64,000 nucleotides of DNA from assembly GCA_963751355.1 (NCBI GenBank), contig CAVVVS010000113.1:1-64000 (forward strand), read 5' to 3'. Below are positions 38,372 to 48,429 of this stretch, one piece after another. The first letter of the stretch is position 1. The number at the start of each line of letters is the position of its first letter. The notes under the pieces are model-generated. The model was given only the letters and a program-made list of their open reading frames with translations. It did no database searches and was not told where the DNA came from. The DNA is from CAVVVS01 sp963751355 (GTDB taxonomy: Bacteria > Bacteroidota > Ignavibacteria > Ignavibacteriales > Ignavibacteriaceae). A program made the translations under genes and the position numbers.

Positions 38372-39010
38372 ATGATCAGTGTAGTTGTAGTTGAAGATAA
38401 TGATGCTATACGAGAAGGATTAAAAATATTAATCGACGGAACAGAAGATTATAAATGCATCGGCGCTTTTTCCAATTGTGAATCAATGCTGAAGAATCTG
38501 GGTAAGTTAAATCCCGATGTTTTGCTAATGGATATCGGGCTGCCGGGGATGAACGGTGTTGAAGGCATCAAGCGTGCTAAAGCGATACTTTCCGAGTTAA
38601 CAATCCTAGTACTTACCGTATATGAAGAAAACGACCTGGTATTTGATGCAATTTGCGCCGGTGCCTGTGGTTATTTAGTAAAAAAAACACCGCCTGCACG
38701 GCTGCTTGAAGCTATTCAAGAAGCATATAAAGGTGGGGCTCCGATGAGTTCGAATATTGCCCGGAAGGTGATCGATTTTTTCCAACAAAAGAAACAAGTC
38801 TCACCCCAGAAGCCCCAAAACCTTTTAACACCAAGGGAAAAAGAAATATTAAGCGGATTGGTTGAGGGAAACAGTTTTAAAGCAATTGCCGATTCACTTT
38901 TTATCAGTATAGAGACGGTGAGGTTTCATTTTAGGAATATTTACAAAAAACTTCATGTTCATTCACAGTCGGAGGCTGTGGCAAAAGCAATTAAAGAAGG
39001 GCTTATTTAA
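38372..39010 (+). CDS. NarL-type response regulator, tandem copy 1
   Basis: A 212-residue regulator with receiver (about 1-120; Asp54 in LLMDIGLPG, Thr in VLTVYEE, Lys in LVKKTPP) and LuxR-type helix-turn-helix (LLTPREKEILSGLVEGNSFKAIADSLFISIETVRFHFRNIYKKL). It is about 85% identical (31 differences in 212 by hand count, no gaps) to the next gene, with only two changes in the DNA-binding domain. It lies after the propeller kinase, its likely partner. GGAGAG precedes the start. Confidence 0.93.
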   Translation: MISVVVVEDNDAIREGLKILIDGTEDYKCIGAFSNCESMLKNLGKLNPDVLLMDIGLPGMNGVEGIKRAKAILSELTILVLTVYEENDLVFDAICAGACGYLVKKTPPARLLEAIQEAYKGGAPMSSNIARKVIDFFQQKKQVSPQKPQNLLTPREKEILSGLVEGNSFKAIADSLFISIETVRFHFRNIYKKLHVHSQSEAVAKAIKEGLI

Positions 39011-39538
39011 AAATTTAATTTTATTATCCTTAATTTTAAATTTTCAACTGCTAAAGGACGTACTGCAATTATCATATATTTTCATTAAAAATATTTAGCC
39101 TTCTATAATTTTACTGCAAACAATTACATAACTTTAAAATTCTAGTGATTAACTTTATCCAAATCTAATTTACCGGATGAAAATGTTTCTTTCATATGAA
39201 TGAGGGGGAACGTCAGTCCCTTTATTTCCAAACTAACAGTTCAATTTTACTCCCTCTCTACCTATTTAGGTAGTATAACGAAAAAAAATGATGTCCCTTC
39301 AGCTAAAATACCTTTGTTTATGTAGTAGTTTAAATTTTATAATTAGATTAGATTAATAGGTATAATGTGGAAGCAATTTTACCTCTGGATATTAAATCTC
39401 CGGAGATGATATTCCGCGAATTTCACATTTTAAAAATAAAATAATCTTTCTTATGAATTTGGGGCGATAAATTTGCCGGGTAAAAATGATAGTATGTTTG
39501 TATTTCCATTTGTCAGTGATAGCCGGGGAAATAGATAA
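39011..39538. other. Intergenic region between twin regulators, holds repeat element A
   Basis: About 530 bp, AT-rich. It contains the first copy of a roughly 80-bp element (39258-39334; listed separately) that recurs after the second regulator. Just before it, GGGGAACGTCAGTCCC near 39206-39222 is a weak short hairpin. No gene was found. Confidence 0.5.
39258..39334. repeat. Intergenic element, copy A (palindrome plus conserved tail)
   Basis: It starts with the inverted repeat CTACCTATTTAGGTAG (39258-39273), then about 31 variable bases, then a conserved tail beginning AAAATACCTT at 39305 and containing GTTTATGTAGT. Copy B at 40222-40299 has the same order and spacing. The half-sites fit a target for a LuxR/NarL-type dimer (inference). 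Confidence 0.6.
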
Positions 39539-40177
39539 ATGATAAAAGTAATTGTCGTAGAAGATAACGATACGATACGCGAGGGATTAAAGATTTTAAT
39601 CGACGGTACGGAAGGTTATACTTGTATTGCAACATATTCCCGTTGTGAGAGTATGCTGAAAAATCTTCAGAAATTGAACCCGGATGTACTGCTGATGGAT
39701 ATCGGTTTACCCGGAATGAACGGCATAGAGGGAATTAAGGAAGCCAAAAATTTATTTCCAGAGCTGACGATTTTGGTTTTAACTGTGTATGAAGAAAATG
39801 ATTTGATATTCGATGCCCTATGTTCGGGAGCCTGCGGTTACCTAGTAAAAAAAACTCCGCCATCAAGGCTGCTTGAAGCAATAGATGAAGCATATCACGG
39901 AGGAGCGCCTATGAGCTCGCATATTGCCCGAAAAGTAATTGATTTTTTTCAGAATAGAAAACAAAACTCATCGTCCAAATCTCAAAATTTATTGACACCG
40001 CGGGAGAAAGAAATTTTAAGCGGTTTGGTGGATGGTAACAGTTTTAAAGCCATAGCGGATTCTTTGTATATAAGTATTGAAACCGTAAGATTTCACTTTA
40101 GAAACATTTATAAAAAATTACATGTTCACTCACAGTCGGAGGCTGTTGCTAAAGCGATAAAAGAAGGATTAATCTAA
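39539..40177 (+). CDS. NarL-type response regulator, tandem copy 2
   Basis: A 212-residue paralogue of the preceding gene, same length with no gaps. Asp54 in LLMDIGLPG and the other receiver residues are intact. The helix-turn-helix half is almost identical to copy 1, so both should read the same sites, while differences gather in the receiver (for example residues 30-35 and 66-75) and the linker. This suggests they listen to different kinases or are tuned differently (inference). It sits between the two copies of the palindromic intergenic element and upstream of the TonB-receptor operon. Confidence 0.93.
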   Translation: MIKVIVVEDNDTIREGLKILIDGTEGYTCIATYSRCESMLKNLQKLNPDVLLMDIGLPGMNGIEGIKEAKNLFPELTILVLTVYEENDLIFDALCSGACGYLVKKTPPSRLLEAIDEAYHGGAPMSSHIARKVIDFFQNRKQNSSSKSQNLLTPREKEILSGLVDGNSFKAIADSLYISIETVRFHFRNIYKKLHVHSQSEAVAKAIKEGLI

Positions 40178-40927
40178 ATAATGTTGCAAAATGGGCAAAA
40201 TTCCAAGGTCCTTTTTTAATGCCTATCTATATAGGTAGTATTAAGTGAAATTTCAGACTATATCTGAATAAAATACCTTCGTTTATGTAGTGGTTTCAAC
40301 GGCTATTAATGTATAGTTTTTAATAATGAAAAAAGATATTGCAAAGTTATATTATAATATGTACCGGAATGTTTTGGTTATGATAAAGTCCGAATTTTTG
40401 ACCCTCTAATTTTAAACTGAAATACTTTGCAAATTTCCGTCTATTATGTTTAATTAAACAAAGGAATAAAAATTTATATGTTAAAATTTATACTTTACGG
40501 GTCCATAAATTTTTTATCCTTTTTTCTCTTTCCTCTGATAAATGCATTAAACACATACAACGTTTGTAGTACTAATATACTTTTCTTGAAACATGGGAAC
40601 TTTAATTCCCGAAACTTTTTTCCCCGTAATAAAAGCGCCGAAATCATTTCCGGTAGAGTTCTTTTAACAACTGAAGAATTTTATAACCCCTTTTATTTAT
40701 AAACTACTTATAGGCAAACTTAGTTATTAGTAATATAATGAATATAGTGTATAACATGTATAGAATGGTTGATAAAAGGAAATATAAGTTGAAATACTAT
40801 AATCAATTTATCATGATTTTCGCCCTGAACAAAATCGATTAATTAATCGGATAGATTATTACGAAATGTATGAAATAATTTTTGGGAAAAAATAAATGAA
40901 ATATACCTACATCGCCCGGAGGAATTT
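40178..40927. other. Long intergenic region upstream of the TonB-receptor operon, holds repeat element B
   Basis: About 750 bp, the longest gap in the window. It contains copy B of the repeat near its start (40222-40299). The rest is AT-rich, without a clear palindrome; a 74-codon open frame at 40478-40702 shows no protein-like composition. The promoter of the downstream operon must lie here. Confidence 0.5.
40222..40299. repeat. Intergenic element, copy B
   Basis: CCTATCTATATAGGTAG (40222-40238) corresponds to the palindrome of copy A with one half-site mismatch; the tail AAAATACCTTCGTTTATGTA and the following GTGGTTT (40270-40296) differ from copy A in only a few positions. It lies 44 bp after the second regulator gene. 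Confidence 0.6.
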
Positions 40928-43763
40928 ATGAAGCTTATGTTACGGCTTTCAACATTTTTTATCTTATCACTTCTGCTTCCAGCTGAAATCTTTGCACAAT
41001 CAGGAAAAATTGCAGGACAAGTACTTGATGCAGATTCCAAAGAACCGATAGTTGGTGCAAATGTTGTCCTTTTGGGAACGACCATGGGAGCGGCAACTGA
41101 TATACAAGGCGACTATACAATTTTGGATGTTGCACCGGGAGTTTATAATATCAAAGTTTCTGCTATCGGTTACAGGTCCGAAGAATTGCAGAAAGTTCGT
41201 GTTTCCATCGATTTAACAACAAGAGAAGATTTTAATTTGAAGCAAACAACCGTAGAAATTCAAACTGTTGTGGTTACGGCTCAAAAGCCTTTAGTACAAA
41301 AAGATTTAACTTCTTCGACTGCTATTATTAATGATCAGCAAATTAAATCTCTTCCTATTACAAGTTTCCAAGATGTTCTGCAATTGCAGGCAGGTGTAGT
41401 GGATGGACATTTTAGAGGAGGTAGAAGCGGTGAAGTTTCTTATTGGATCGACGGTATTCCTGTTACCGATGCGTTTAACGGAGGGACAGTAGTTGATGTT
41501 AATAAAAATTCTATCCAGGAAATGCAGGTAGTCACCGGTACTTTTAATGCAGAATACGGTCAGGCTATGAGCGGTATTGTAAATATTGCTACCAAATCAG
41601 GAGGCAATACTACTCACGGGAGTATTACCGGATATGAAGGTGCATATTTAACGCAGCATACAGGTACATTTTCTGGGCTTAATAAAGTTAATCCTTTCTC
41701 CAGTGCAACTGCAAATAAAATTCATTGGTTGGAAGGATCGATAAACGGACCGATAGTTCCCGATATGATTACTTATTTTATGGATTTGCGTTATTATTAT
41801 ACCTCTGGTTATTTGATGGGCATCAGGAAATTTAATCCCTGGGATATTACTAATTCACAGGATCCGAGTCCTTATAATTGGCAAATACAACAGACCGGGG
41901 ACAATGCTGTCGTCCCTATGGCACCTTATCTTGAAGGATATGCTCAAGCTAAAATTTCATTCAAACTATCACCCTCATTCCGTATTTCATATGATTTTAT
42001 TCTTGATAATACAAGAGGTAAAGATTGGGATTTTGCATATAAATATAATCCTGATGGTATATTGAGCAATTTTAAAAAAGGTTATCTGAACAGTTTAAAA
42101 TTAACTCAAACTCTCAGCAGTAAGACGTATTATACATTGGGTCTTTCTTATTATTTCAGAGATGAAAGACGTTACCTCGATACCGCTGCATTTTCTTTTA
42201 AATGATCTGTTTACACGCGAAGACCCTTTTAATCAAAAATATGTAAACACCAAATTAGCATCTGCACCGGAAGGTACTTTCCTAACCGGTGGCACTAATA
42301 TGTTCCATGGAATACGTAGTACCAATACTTATGTCGCCAAATTTGATATTACCAGCCAGGTAACCTCTCATCATGAAGTTAAAGCAGGTTTGCTGTTTAA
42401 TTATTACACTTTGTTTTTACATAATATAAATTTGCATATGTCGCAGGCAGATAATAATAATGACCCTGTGCTTACAGGACAACCTTTTCTTATAAACCCC
42501 GTTGTAATACCTTCAATGGAGACTCAGGATAACCAGCAATATACTCACAAACCATGGCAATTTTCTTTCTATGTCCAGGACAAGATGGAATATCAGTCAT
42601 TGATTGTTAATCTTGGAATCCGTTTTGATTATTTTCACCCGGATGGACAGGTGCTTGCCGATCCGTCTGATCCGAATGTTTATCTACCTTTAAAACCTCA
42701 GAACCAGGATAGTGTTGTAGCCCCGGGTGTTTCTCCGTCAATGCAGCATCAAGCAGGAGTTGATAAAAGAATGACATATTGGTACAAGAATGCTTCGAAC
42801 AAATGGCAATTGAGTCCAAGACTGGGAGTTTCATTCCCGATAACAGACAGAGGAATTATTCACTTCTCTTACGGCTTGTTTTTCCAGATTCCTGCATTTG
42901 AAAGATTGTACTCTAATCCGGGATATAAACTTGGGGTTGCCGGCGGCAGTACTAACTTAGGGATAATAGGAAATCCGGATCTGAAACCCGAACAAACAAC
43001 AAGCGGCGAGCTCGGTGTACAGCAGCAATTGACAGATGACCTTGCTCTTGATGTTACCGGGTATTTTAGGGATATAAGGAATTTAGCAGGAACCTTAAAC
43101 GAGATTGAATATGTTTTCGGAGGAACTAAAACATACAGTAAATATGTGAATACCGATTTTGGATTTGTCCGTGGTGTAGTTATTTCATTAGATAAAAGAT
43201 TCAGCGGCGGATTTTCTGCCAATTTAGATTATACATTCCAGATTGCGAAGACGGATGCATCCGATCCTAATTCCGCTTACAATTCGAGGGCAAGCGGGGT
43301 TCAACCGGAAACTCAGCTTATACCCACAGATTGGGATCAAAGACACACAGTAAATGTTACTTTAAACTATGTGAACTCTTCCTCAAATTGGGGCGGAAGC
43401 ACAATTTTCAGATATGGCAGCGGAACGCCTTATACACCGGAAGGAATTACAAATGTAGGTACTCTTGTTTATAATTCTCAGGTGAAACCTTCAACGTTCC
43501 GGCTCGATCTTCAGCTTTATAAAGATTTTAAAATCTCTCAAACTACTTTGTCCGTATTTCTGAGAATAAATAATTTACTCGATACTAAAAATGCTACTCA
43601 AGTTTATCCAAGTACAGGGCAGCCCGATTGGTCACTTGATGAAAAGAGACAGTTGGAAATCCAGCAGCCGGAAGTAGTATCTAGCATTGTAGACCGGTAT
43701 AACAGAGCTGATTATTATTCCGAACCAAGAAGAGTAGAATTAGGAACTACAATTTCATTTTAA
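40928..43763 (+). pseudogene. TonB-dependent receptor (SusC-like), interrupted by one frameshift
   Basis: Two frames join into one receptor of about 945 residues. Frame 1 (40928-42205) has a signal peptide, a carboxypeptidase-regulatory-like domain (GQVLDADSKEPIVGANVVLLGT), the plug (SLPITSFQDVLQLQAGVV, YWIDGIPVTDAF, YGQAMSGIVNIATKSGG) and the first barrel strands. The second frame (open from about 42162 to 43763) continues the barrel from DLFTREDPFNQKYVN to the C-terminal strand ELGTTISF. One surplus base is needed, most simply in the T runs at 42191-42199. It may be a sequencing error, a disabled gene or, less likely, +1 recoding at the TGA (42203-42205). GGAGG precedes the start; first gene of an operon. 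It should import a ligand through the outer membrane. Confidence 0.85.
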
Positions 43764-43780
43764 AGATGCAGGCTTAAAAT

Positions 43781-46700
43781 ATGCGTAAAATTTTTATAAT
43801 CACATTGCTTTTTATCACTACTTCTTTTGTCTTTGGACAGCAAGTAAACAATTATATTCAATGGGCAAAAACACACCGCGGGAATTCACTGTACACAAGA
43901 TTCGGCTTGCTTAACGGTAATAGAATAGCGATTACTTATGCAAATGACGGTTCCATAGCCGGTACGAATGCTAACGATCTTAGAGGGTATTGGCCATATC
44001 CTGCTACACAGGACGGATATATCGGCGACGTGACACCCCTGGTAGGAATTCAAATACCTGCTGCAGATTATAATGGTGACGGGAAGCCCGATACTTTACA
44101 CAACGTTACCATTTCACCGGGTCCGCGAAACGGTCAGGCTGCTAAAACTGATTCAAGCGGGCGATTCCAGGGATTTGCACCCGAACCGGGTTATGTAAAT
44201 GCCAATCAAGATACGGTTGCTATGAGTCAGATACCTACCACCTGGCCGAGGTTTTGGCCCGATCACCCGGATTGGGTTGACTCAACCGGAAAAGCATTAT
44301 GGGATGGTTATTTCGGGAAGGGTGTCATCAGAGCCGATCAAGAAACATTTTTTGTTATTGATGATGCTCAGGATAATAACCCGCAGGTAAGAACAAACTA
44401 TAAATTTCATTGCGATTCAACCGATCCTTCACGTAACGGGATGGGACTTGTTGTGAGTGTTAGAGGAATGCAATGGTCTCAGGTTCAAGCTCAGGATGTT
44501 CTTTTCTGGCTTTACGATATTACCAATATAAGCACAACCAACTATCAAAAGGTTGTCTTTGGCGAAGTTGTCGGGGGATGTGTCGGAGATGTGGGACAAG
44601 ATTACCAGGACTGCCGTGATGATCTCGGTTTCTTCGATCTGAATAATAACTTAACTTATACATGGGATAGTGATGATAATACGGCTGATCCATTGTGGAT
44701 ATCGTTAGATCAGGTACTTCCCGGAGTAAGAACAAAAATCGGATATGCCGGATATGCCTATCTCGAAAGTCCGGGAAACGGCTATGATGCGATTGATAAT
44801 GATAATGATGCAGTTGATCCCAACAGCCCGGTTTTCCAGGATGCGGATTTTCAGTTTAATTCTTCCCTTAACGCATATACTGCAACCCGTACATTGCATA
44901 AAAATGATGCAGGTTCCAATCCTAATTGGCCTGATAATAAAATCATTTTAATTAATCCGAATACTTATGAAAGAACAATTGTAAACCTGGATACTTTACT
45001 TAAGAGTTTGACTGACACTGTAATAGTATATTCTCTGGGGCACCCATTTAAAATTTATGACGGTGTAACTCTTTTCGAAATTGTTAACAACGGAATCGAT
45101 GATAATTTAAACGGTATTATCGATGAAAACCGCGAACTGCATTACAAGAGAGTTTTCAAGGACCAGGGCGGAAATGTAATAAAAGAAGAAACCCGACCGT
45201 TGGCTTATGAAAATTATTTCACTGGTGCAGGGTCCGAAAATACTCTAATAGACGAAACCAGGGACAGTGGCCCGGGTCATGTATTATCCGGTTATGTGCC
45301 GGATTACAGCCAGCAGCCCGATCCGGTCACCGGCAGATATCCCGGTGTTGTAAAGAGCCACTGGTCAGGCGATGAAAACGGTGATTGGAACCGCTTAAAA
45401 GATGATGTCGGTGCCGACGGATTACCCGATACGAAGGATATGGGTGAGGGAGACGGTATTCCTACCGAAGGAGAACCTCATTTTGATAAGACCGACGTAA
45501 ATGAATCAGATCAGATCGGTTTAACCAGTTTTAACTTTTTCAATCAAACCCAGTCTCCGCCGATGAATAACAACGAAACACTCTGGAACAGAATGCGTCC
45601 CGGTTATTTTGATGTAATTCCACGCTTACCTCAAGACGGAGATTTTATATATTCTTCGGGTTACTTCCCATTGCTCGTCAATCATACGGAGCGTTTTTCT
45701 CTTGCTTTAGTTTTTGGTTCAGATAGTGCGCATATCTTTAAGAACAAACAAATTGCGCAGAAAATATATAATGCTAATTATGATTTTCTTAAACCACCTC
45801 CGAAACCTCACTTAACAGCAGTTCCGGGCGACAAACAGGTTACTTTAATTTGGGATGATAAAGCCGAGAATTACACTTCCTTCGAAGGATATAAAATTTA
45901 CCGTTCAACTGATCCCGGATTTACAGAAGGCGGCGGTCAACCAATTGCCACTTTCGATGTTAAAGACAGTGTATGGGGATATTTTGTACCAACTACACAA
46001 GATCTGGCGGAATTACCACGATTTTATTTGGGAAGCAATTCCGGGCTGGTTCATACTTTCGTTGATAAAAATCTGCAGAATGGTCAAAGGTATTTTTATG
46101 CTGTAACTGCTTATACTTCGGGTGATCCTAATAATAATTTTTATCCGGCAGAGGATCCTAAATTTATTACAGTAAACAGCGATGGTTCTGTTCGTGAAGA
46201 TGTTAATACTGCCGCAGTATCGCCTCGTACGTCGGTTGCGGGATATGTGGGCCCTAATGCTCCTAGTCTTCTCGGACCTGTACCAGGCACGGTCCCTTAC
46301 GGAACCGGAAAAGTTTATCTCCATGTTGTTAATCCGAATGCAGTTAAAGATAAAACTTATCATGTTACATTTTCGAGCGATATACTAAATTATATTCCTC
46401 AAACACAGTCATACTTTGTTATCGATTACACAAATCCTAGCTTACCCGATACAATCTTAAAAGTACCTGTTTCTAAAGACTTGTCTTTACAAGCACAAGA
46501 TAAAAATGTTTTTGACGGAGTGTATTTATCGGTAGAGAATGTATGGACTGTTAAATATGATACAGGTGCATCAGGCTGGAACCAGGTTCATCCTAAAAAA
46601 GATTACATTCTCTCATTTTCACCATTTTCAATCAGTGGAGTCAGTCAAAAAGGATTAGCATATCCGAGGGATTATAATATTGTATTCGACGCAAGTCATA

Positions 46701-47407
46701 CTCCTGCTGATACTTCATCGCAAGTAAATATAACTTACAACGGCAATCCGTTCGCCGTTCCAAAAACAAATTCAAACTTCCGGATTTATGATGCTGCTAC
46801 GAAACAACAGCTTTCTTATGCATATTTAGATGCAACTCAAAAAGATGAATTTTCATCTTTGGATAGAATTATATTCCTTCAAAATACTAAAACACCAACC
46901 GGGAAAGATACTACCGTAATTACATGGATGTTGTCTCCGCTCGGAAACGATACTACAAGTTACCATCCTACAACAGGTGATACTCTGAAGATAAGAGTTA
47001 CTAAACCATTCTCAAGTAAGGACGTTTTGGGAATTACCACAAAGAGTGCTGGAGTTGATAATCAACTAGCATCCGATCAGCTTGATAAGATACGGGTTGT
47101 ACCTAATCCATATATAGCGGCTACTTCGCAGGAAGCTCCTTTACCGCCTACCATAACAAGCGGTCGTGGGGAAAGGAAAATTTCATTTATTCATTTACCC
47201 AAAAATTCAACTATTTATATATATACTATCAGAGGTGAATTAGTCAGAAAACTTGAAATGCCGGCAGGGCAAAGTATTGGTAACGGTACGGTTGATTGGG
47301 ATTTGCGAACGAGGGAAAATCTTGATGTCGCCTATGGTGTTTATTTATATTTGGTTGATGCGCCGGGCGTCGGACAAAAAACCGGTAAAATCGCAATTAT
47401 CAAGTAA
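43781..47407 (+). CDS. Large Asp-rich secreted protein, partner of the TonB receptor
   Basis: A 1208-residue protein with signal peptide (ending about residue 20, FVFGQQ). Its first half carries several calcium-binding-like Asp/Asn repeats (DYNGDGKPD about residue 97, DNDNDAVDP about 339, NGIDDNLNGIIDE about 437, DENGDWNR about 531); an FN3-like domain follows (about 680-790), and the C terminus is a FlgD-Ig/T9SS-like domain of the variant type VVPNPYIAAT ending KTGKIAIIK. No enzyme motif was seen. It lies 17 bp after the TonB receptor and 10 bp before the PorV-like gene, so I infer an outer-surface component working with both, perhaps filling the place of SusD; this role is unproven. Confidence 0.75.
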   Translation: MRKIFIITLLFITTSFVFGQQVNNYIQWAKTHRGNSLYTRFGLLNGNRIAITYANDGSIAGTNANDLRGYWPYPATQDGYIGDVTPLVGIQIPAADYNGDGKPDTLHNVTISPGPRNGQAAKTDSSGRFQGFAPEPGYVNANQDTVAMSQIPTTWPRFWPDHPDWVDSTGKALWDGYFGKGVIRADQETFFVIDDAQDNNPQVRTNYKFHCDSTDPSRNGMGLVVSVRGMQWSQVQAQDVLFWLYDITNISTTNYQKVVFGEVVGGCVGDVGQDYQDCRDDLGFFDLNNNLTYTWDSDDNTADPLWISLDQVLPGVRTKIGYAGYAYLESPGNGYDAIDNDNDAVDPNSPVFQDADFQFNSSLNAYTATRTLHKNDAGSNPNWPDNKIILINPNTYERTIVNLDTLLKSLTDTVIVYSLGHPFKIYDGVTLFEIVNNGIDDNLNGIIDENRELHYKRVFKDQGGNVIKEETRPLAYENYFTGAGSENTLIDETRDSGPGHVLSGYVPDYSQQPDPVTGRYPGVVKSHWSGDENGDWNRLKDDVGADGLPDTKDMGEGDGIPTEGEPHFDKTDVNESDQIGLTSFNFFNQTQSPPMNNNETLWNRMRPGYFDVIPRLPQDGDFIYSSGYFPLLVNHTERFSLALVFGSDSAHIFKNKQIAQKIYNANYDFLKPPPKPHLTAVPGDKQVTLIWDDKAENYTSFEGYKIYRSTDPGFTEGGGQPIATFDVKDSVWGYFVPTTQDLAELPRFYLGSNSGLVHTFVDKNLQNGQRYFYAVTAYTSGDPNNNFYPAEDPKFITVNSDGSVREDVNTAAVSPRTSVAGYVGPNAPSLLGPVPGTVPYGTGKVYLHVVNPNAVKDKTYHVTFSSDILNYIPQTQSYFVIDYTNPSLPDTILKVPVSKDLSLQAQDKNVFDGVYLSVENVWTVKYDTGASGWNQVHPKKDYILSFSPFSISGVSQKGLAYPRDYNIVFDASHTPADTSSQVNITYNGNPFAVPKTNSNFRIYDAATKQQLSYAYLDATQKDEFSSLDRIIFLQNTKTPTGKDTTVITWMLSPLGNDTTSYHPTTGDTLKIRVTKPFSSKDVLGITTKSAGVDNQLASDQLDKIRVVPNPYIAATSQEAPLPPTITSGRGERKISFIHLPKNSTIYIYTIRGELVRKLEMPAGQSIGNGTVDWDLRTRENLDVAYGVYLYLVDAPGVGQKTGKIAIIK

Positions 47408-47417
47408 GAGGTTTTTT

Positions 47418-48428
47418 ATGAAGAAAGTTTTAAAGTTGTTAATGATAAGTGTCTTTTTAATTGGCTCAGTATTCGGGCAGGATAAGGTAGGCACCACAGC
47501 TGCTCCGTTCCTGGGTATCGGAGCCGGACCCAGGGCTATCGGCATGGGAGGAGCTTTTGTTGCGGTCGCTAATGATCCTAGTGCACTGTACTGGAATCCT
47601 TCGGGGATTTCTAGAACAGGAAAAACAACAATATTAATTGAACATACCAATTACCTGCTCGGTACAAGTTATAATTACTTTGGCGCAGTTGTGGCAATTG
47701 ACGAAGATAATGCAATCGGGCTAAGCATCACCGATCTGGATTACGGAAGCGAACAGGTGACAACATTGGATAATCCCGATGGTACCGGTGAGCAGTGGAG
47801 TGCCAGGGATATAGCAATAGGATTAACGTATGCCCGGAATTTAACGGATAGATTTTCTATTGGCGGTAAGGCAAAGATGATAATGCAGCAAATATGGCGT
47901 GAATCTGCCGTAGGTTTTGCGATTGATGCCGGTGTGTTATATATAACTCCGTTCAATGATTTGAGAATAGGAATGAATATCTCAAATTTCGGTACCGACA
48001 TGAAAATGACAGGGCAGGACCTCTACATCACACATGATCCGAATTCTTCCGTAGCGGGTAATAATAGTAAAATTCCGGCGGAATATTATACTGAAAGTTA
48101 TCCTTTACCCTTATTATTCAGAATAGGACTGGCAATGGATGTTTTAAAAACTGAAGATAATAAAATCACATTAGCAGTAGATGCACTGCATCCCAGCGAT
48201 AATGCACAAAGTGTTAATTTAGGTGCACAGTACGCGTGGAATAATATGATTTATGCAAGAGTTGGATATAAATCATTAGGTGTTCCTGATAACGAAGAAG
48301 GATTAACATTTGGTTTCGGTTTAGGGTATGATATTACGTATAGCTTAAATTTAAAAGTAGATTATGCGTATGAAACCTACGGAAGACTTAAAAATATTCA
48401 AAAATTTGCTATTTCTGTTAGCTTCTGA
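47418..48428 (+). CDS. PorV/PorQ family outer-membrane barrel protein
   Basis: A 336-residue FadL/UPF0164-type barrel. The ATG at 47418 is chosen because it gives a signal peptide (MKKVLKLLMISVFLIGSVFGQ); the frame extends 55 codons upstream inside the previous gene without sense. Family marks: FLGIGAGPRAIGMGGAFVAV, NDPSALYWNPSGIS and the closing strand FAISVSF. PorV shuttles T9SS cargo at the outer membrane; this copy sits in a TonB-receptor/amylase operon, so it may serve the T9SS cargo encoded around it. The next gene starts 1 bp after its stop. Confidence 0.9.
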   Translation: MKKVLKLLMISVFLIGSVFGQDKVGTTAAPFLGIGAGPRAIGMGGAFVAVANDPSALYWNPSGISRTGKTTILIEHTNYLLGTSYNYFGAVVAIDEDNAIGLSITDLDYGSEQVTTLDNPDGTGEQWSARDIAIGLTYARNLTDRFSIGGKAKMIMQQIWRESAVGFAIDAGVLYITPFNDLRIGMNISNFGTDMKMTGQDLYITHDPNSSVAGNNSKIPAEYYTESYPLPLLFRIGLAMDVLKTEDNKITLAVDALHPSDNAQSVNLGAQYAWNNMIYARVGYKSLGVPDNEEGLTFGFGLGYDITYSLNLKVDYAYETYGRLKNIQKFAISVSF

Positions 48429-48429
48429 T

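Noticed and set aside
40478..40702. 74-codon open frame upstream of the TonB receptor
   Set aside because: Composition is not protein-like, the ribosome site is weak and no family is recognisable; it lies in AT-rich intergenic DNA.
42190..42210. Programmed +1 recoding at the TGA in the TonB receptor gene
   Set aside because: The context lacks the known release-factor-type slip signal, and other breaks nearby favour plain indels.
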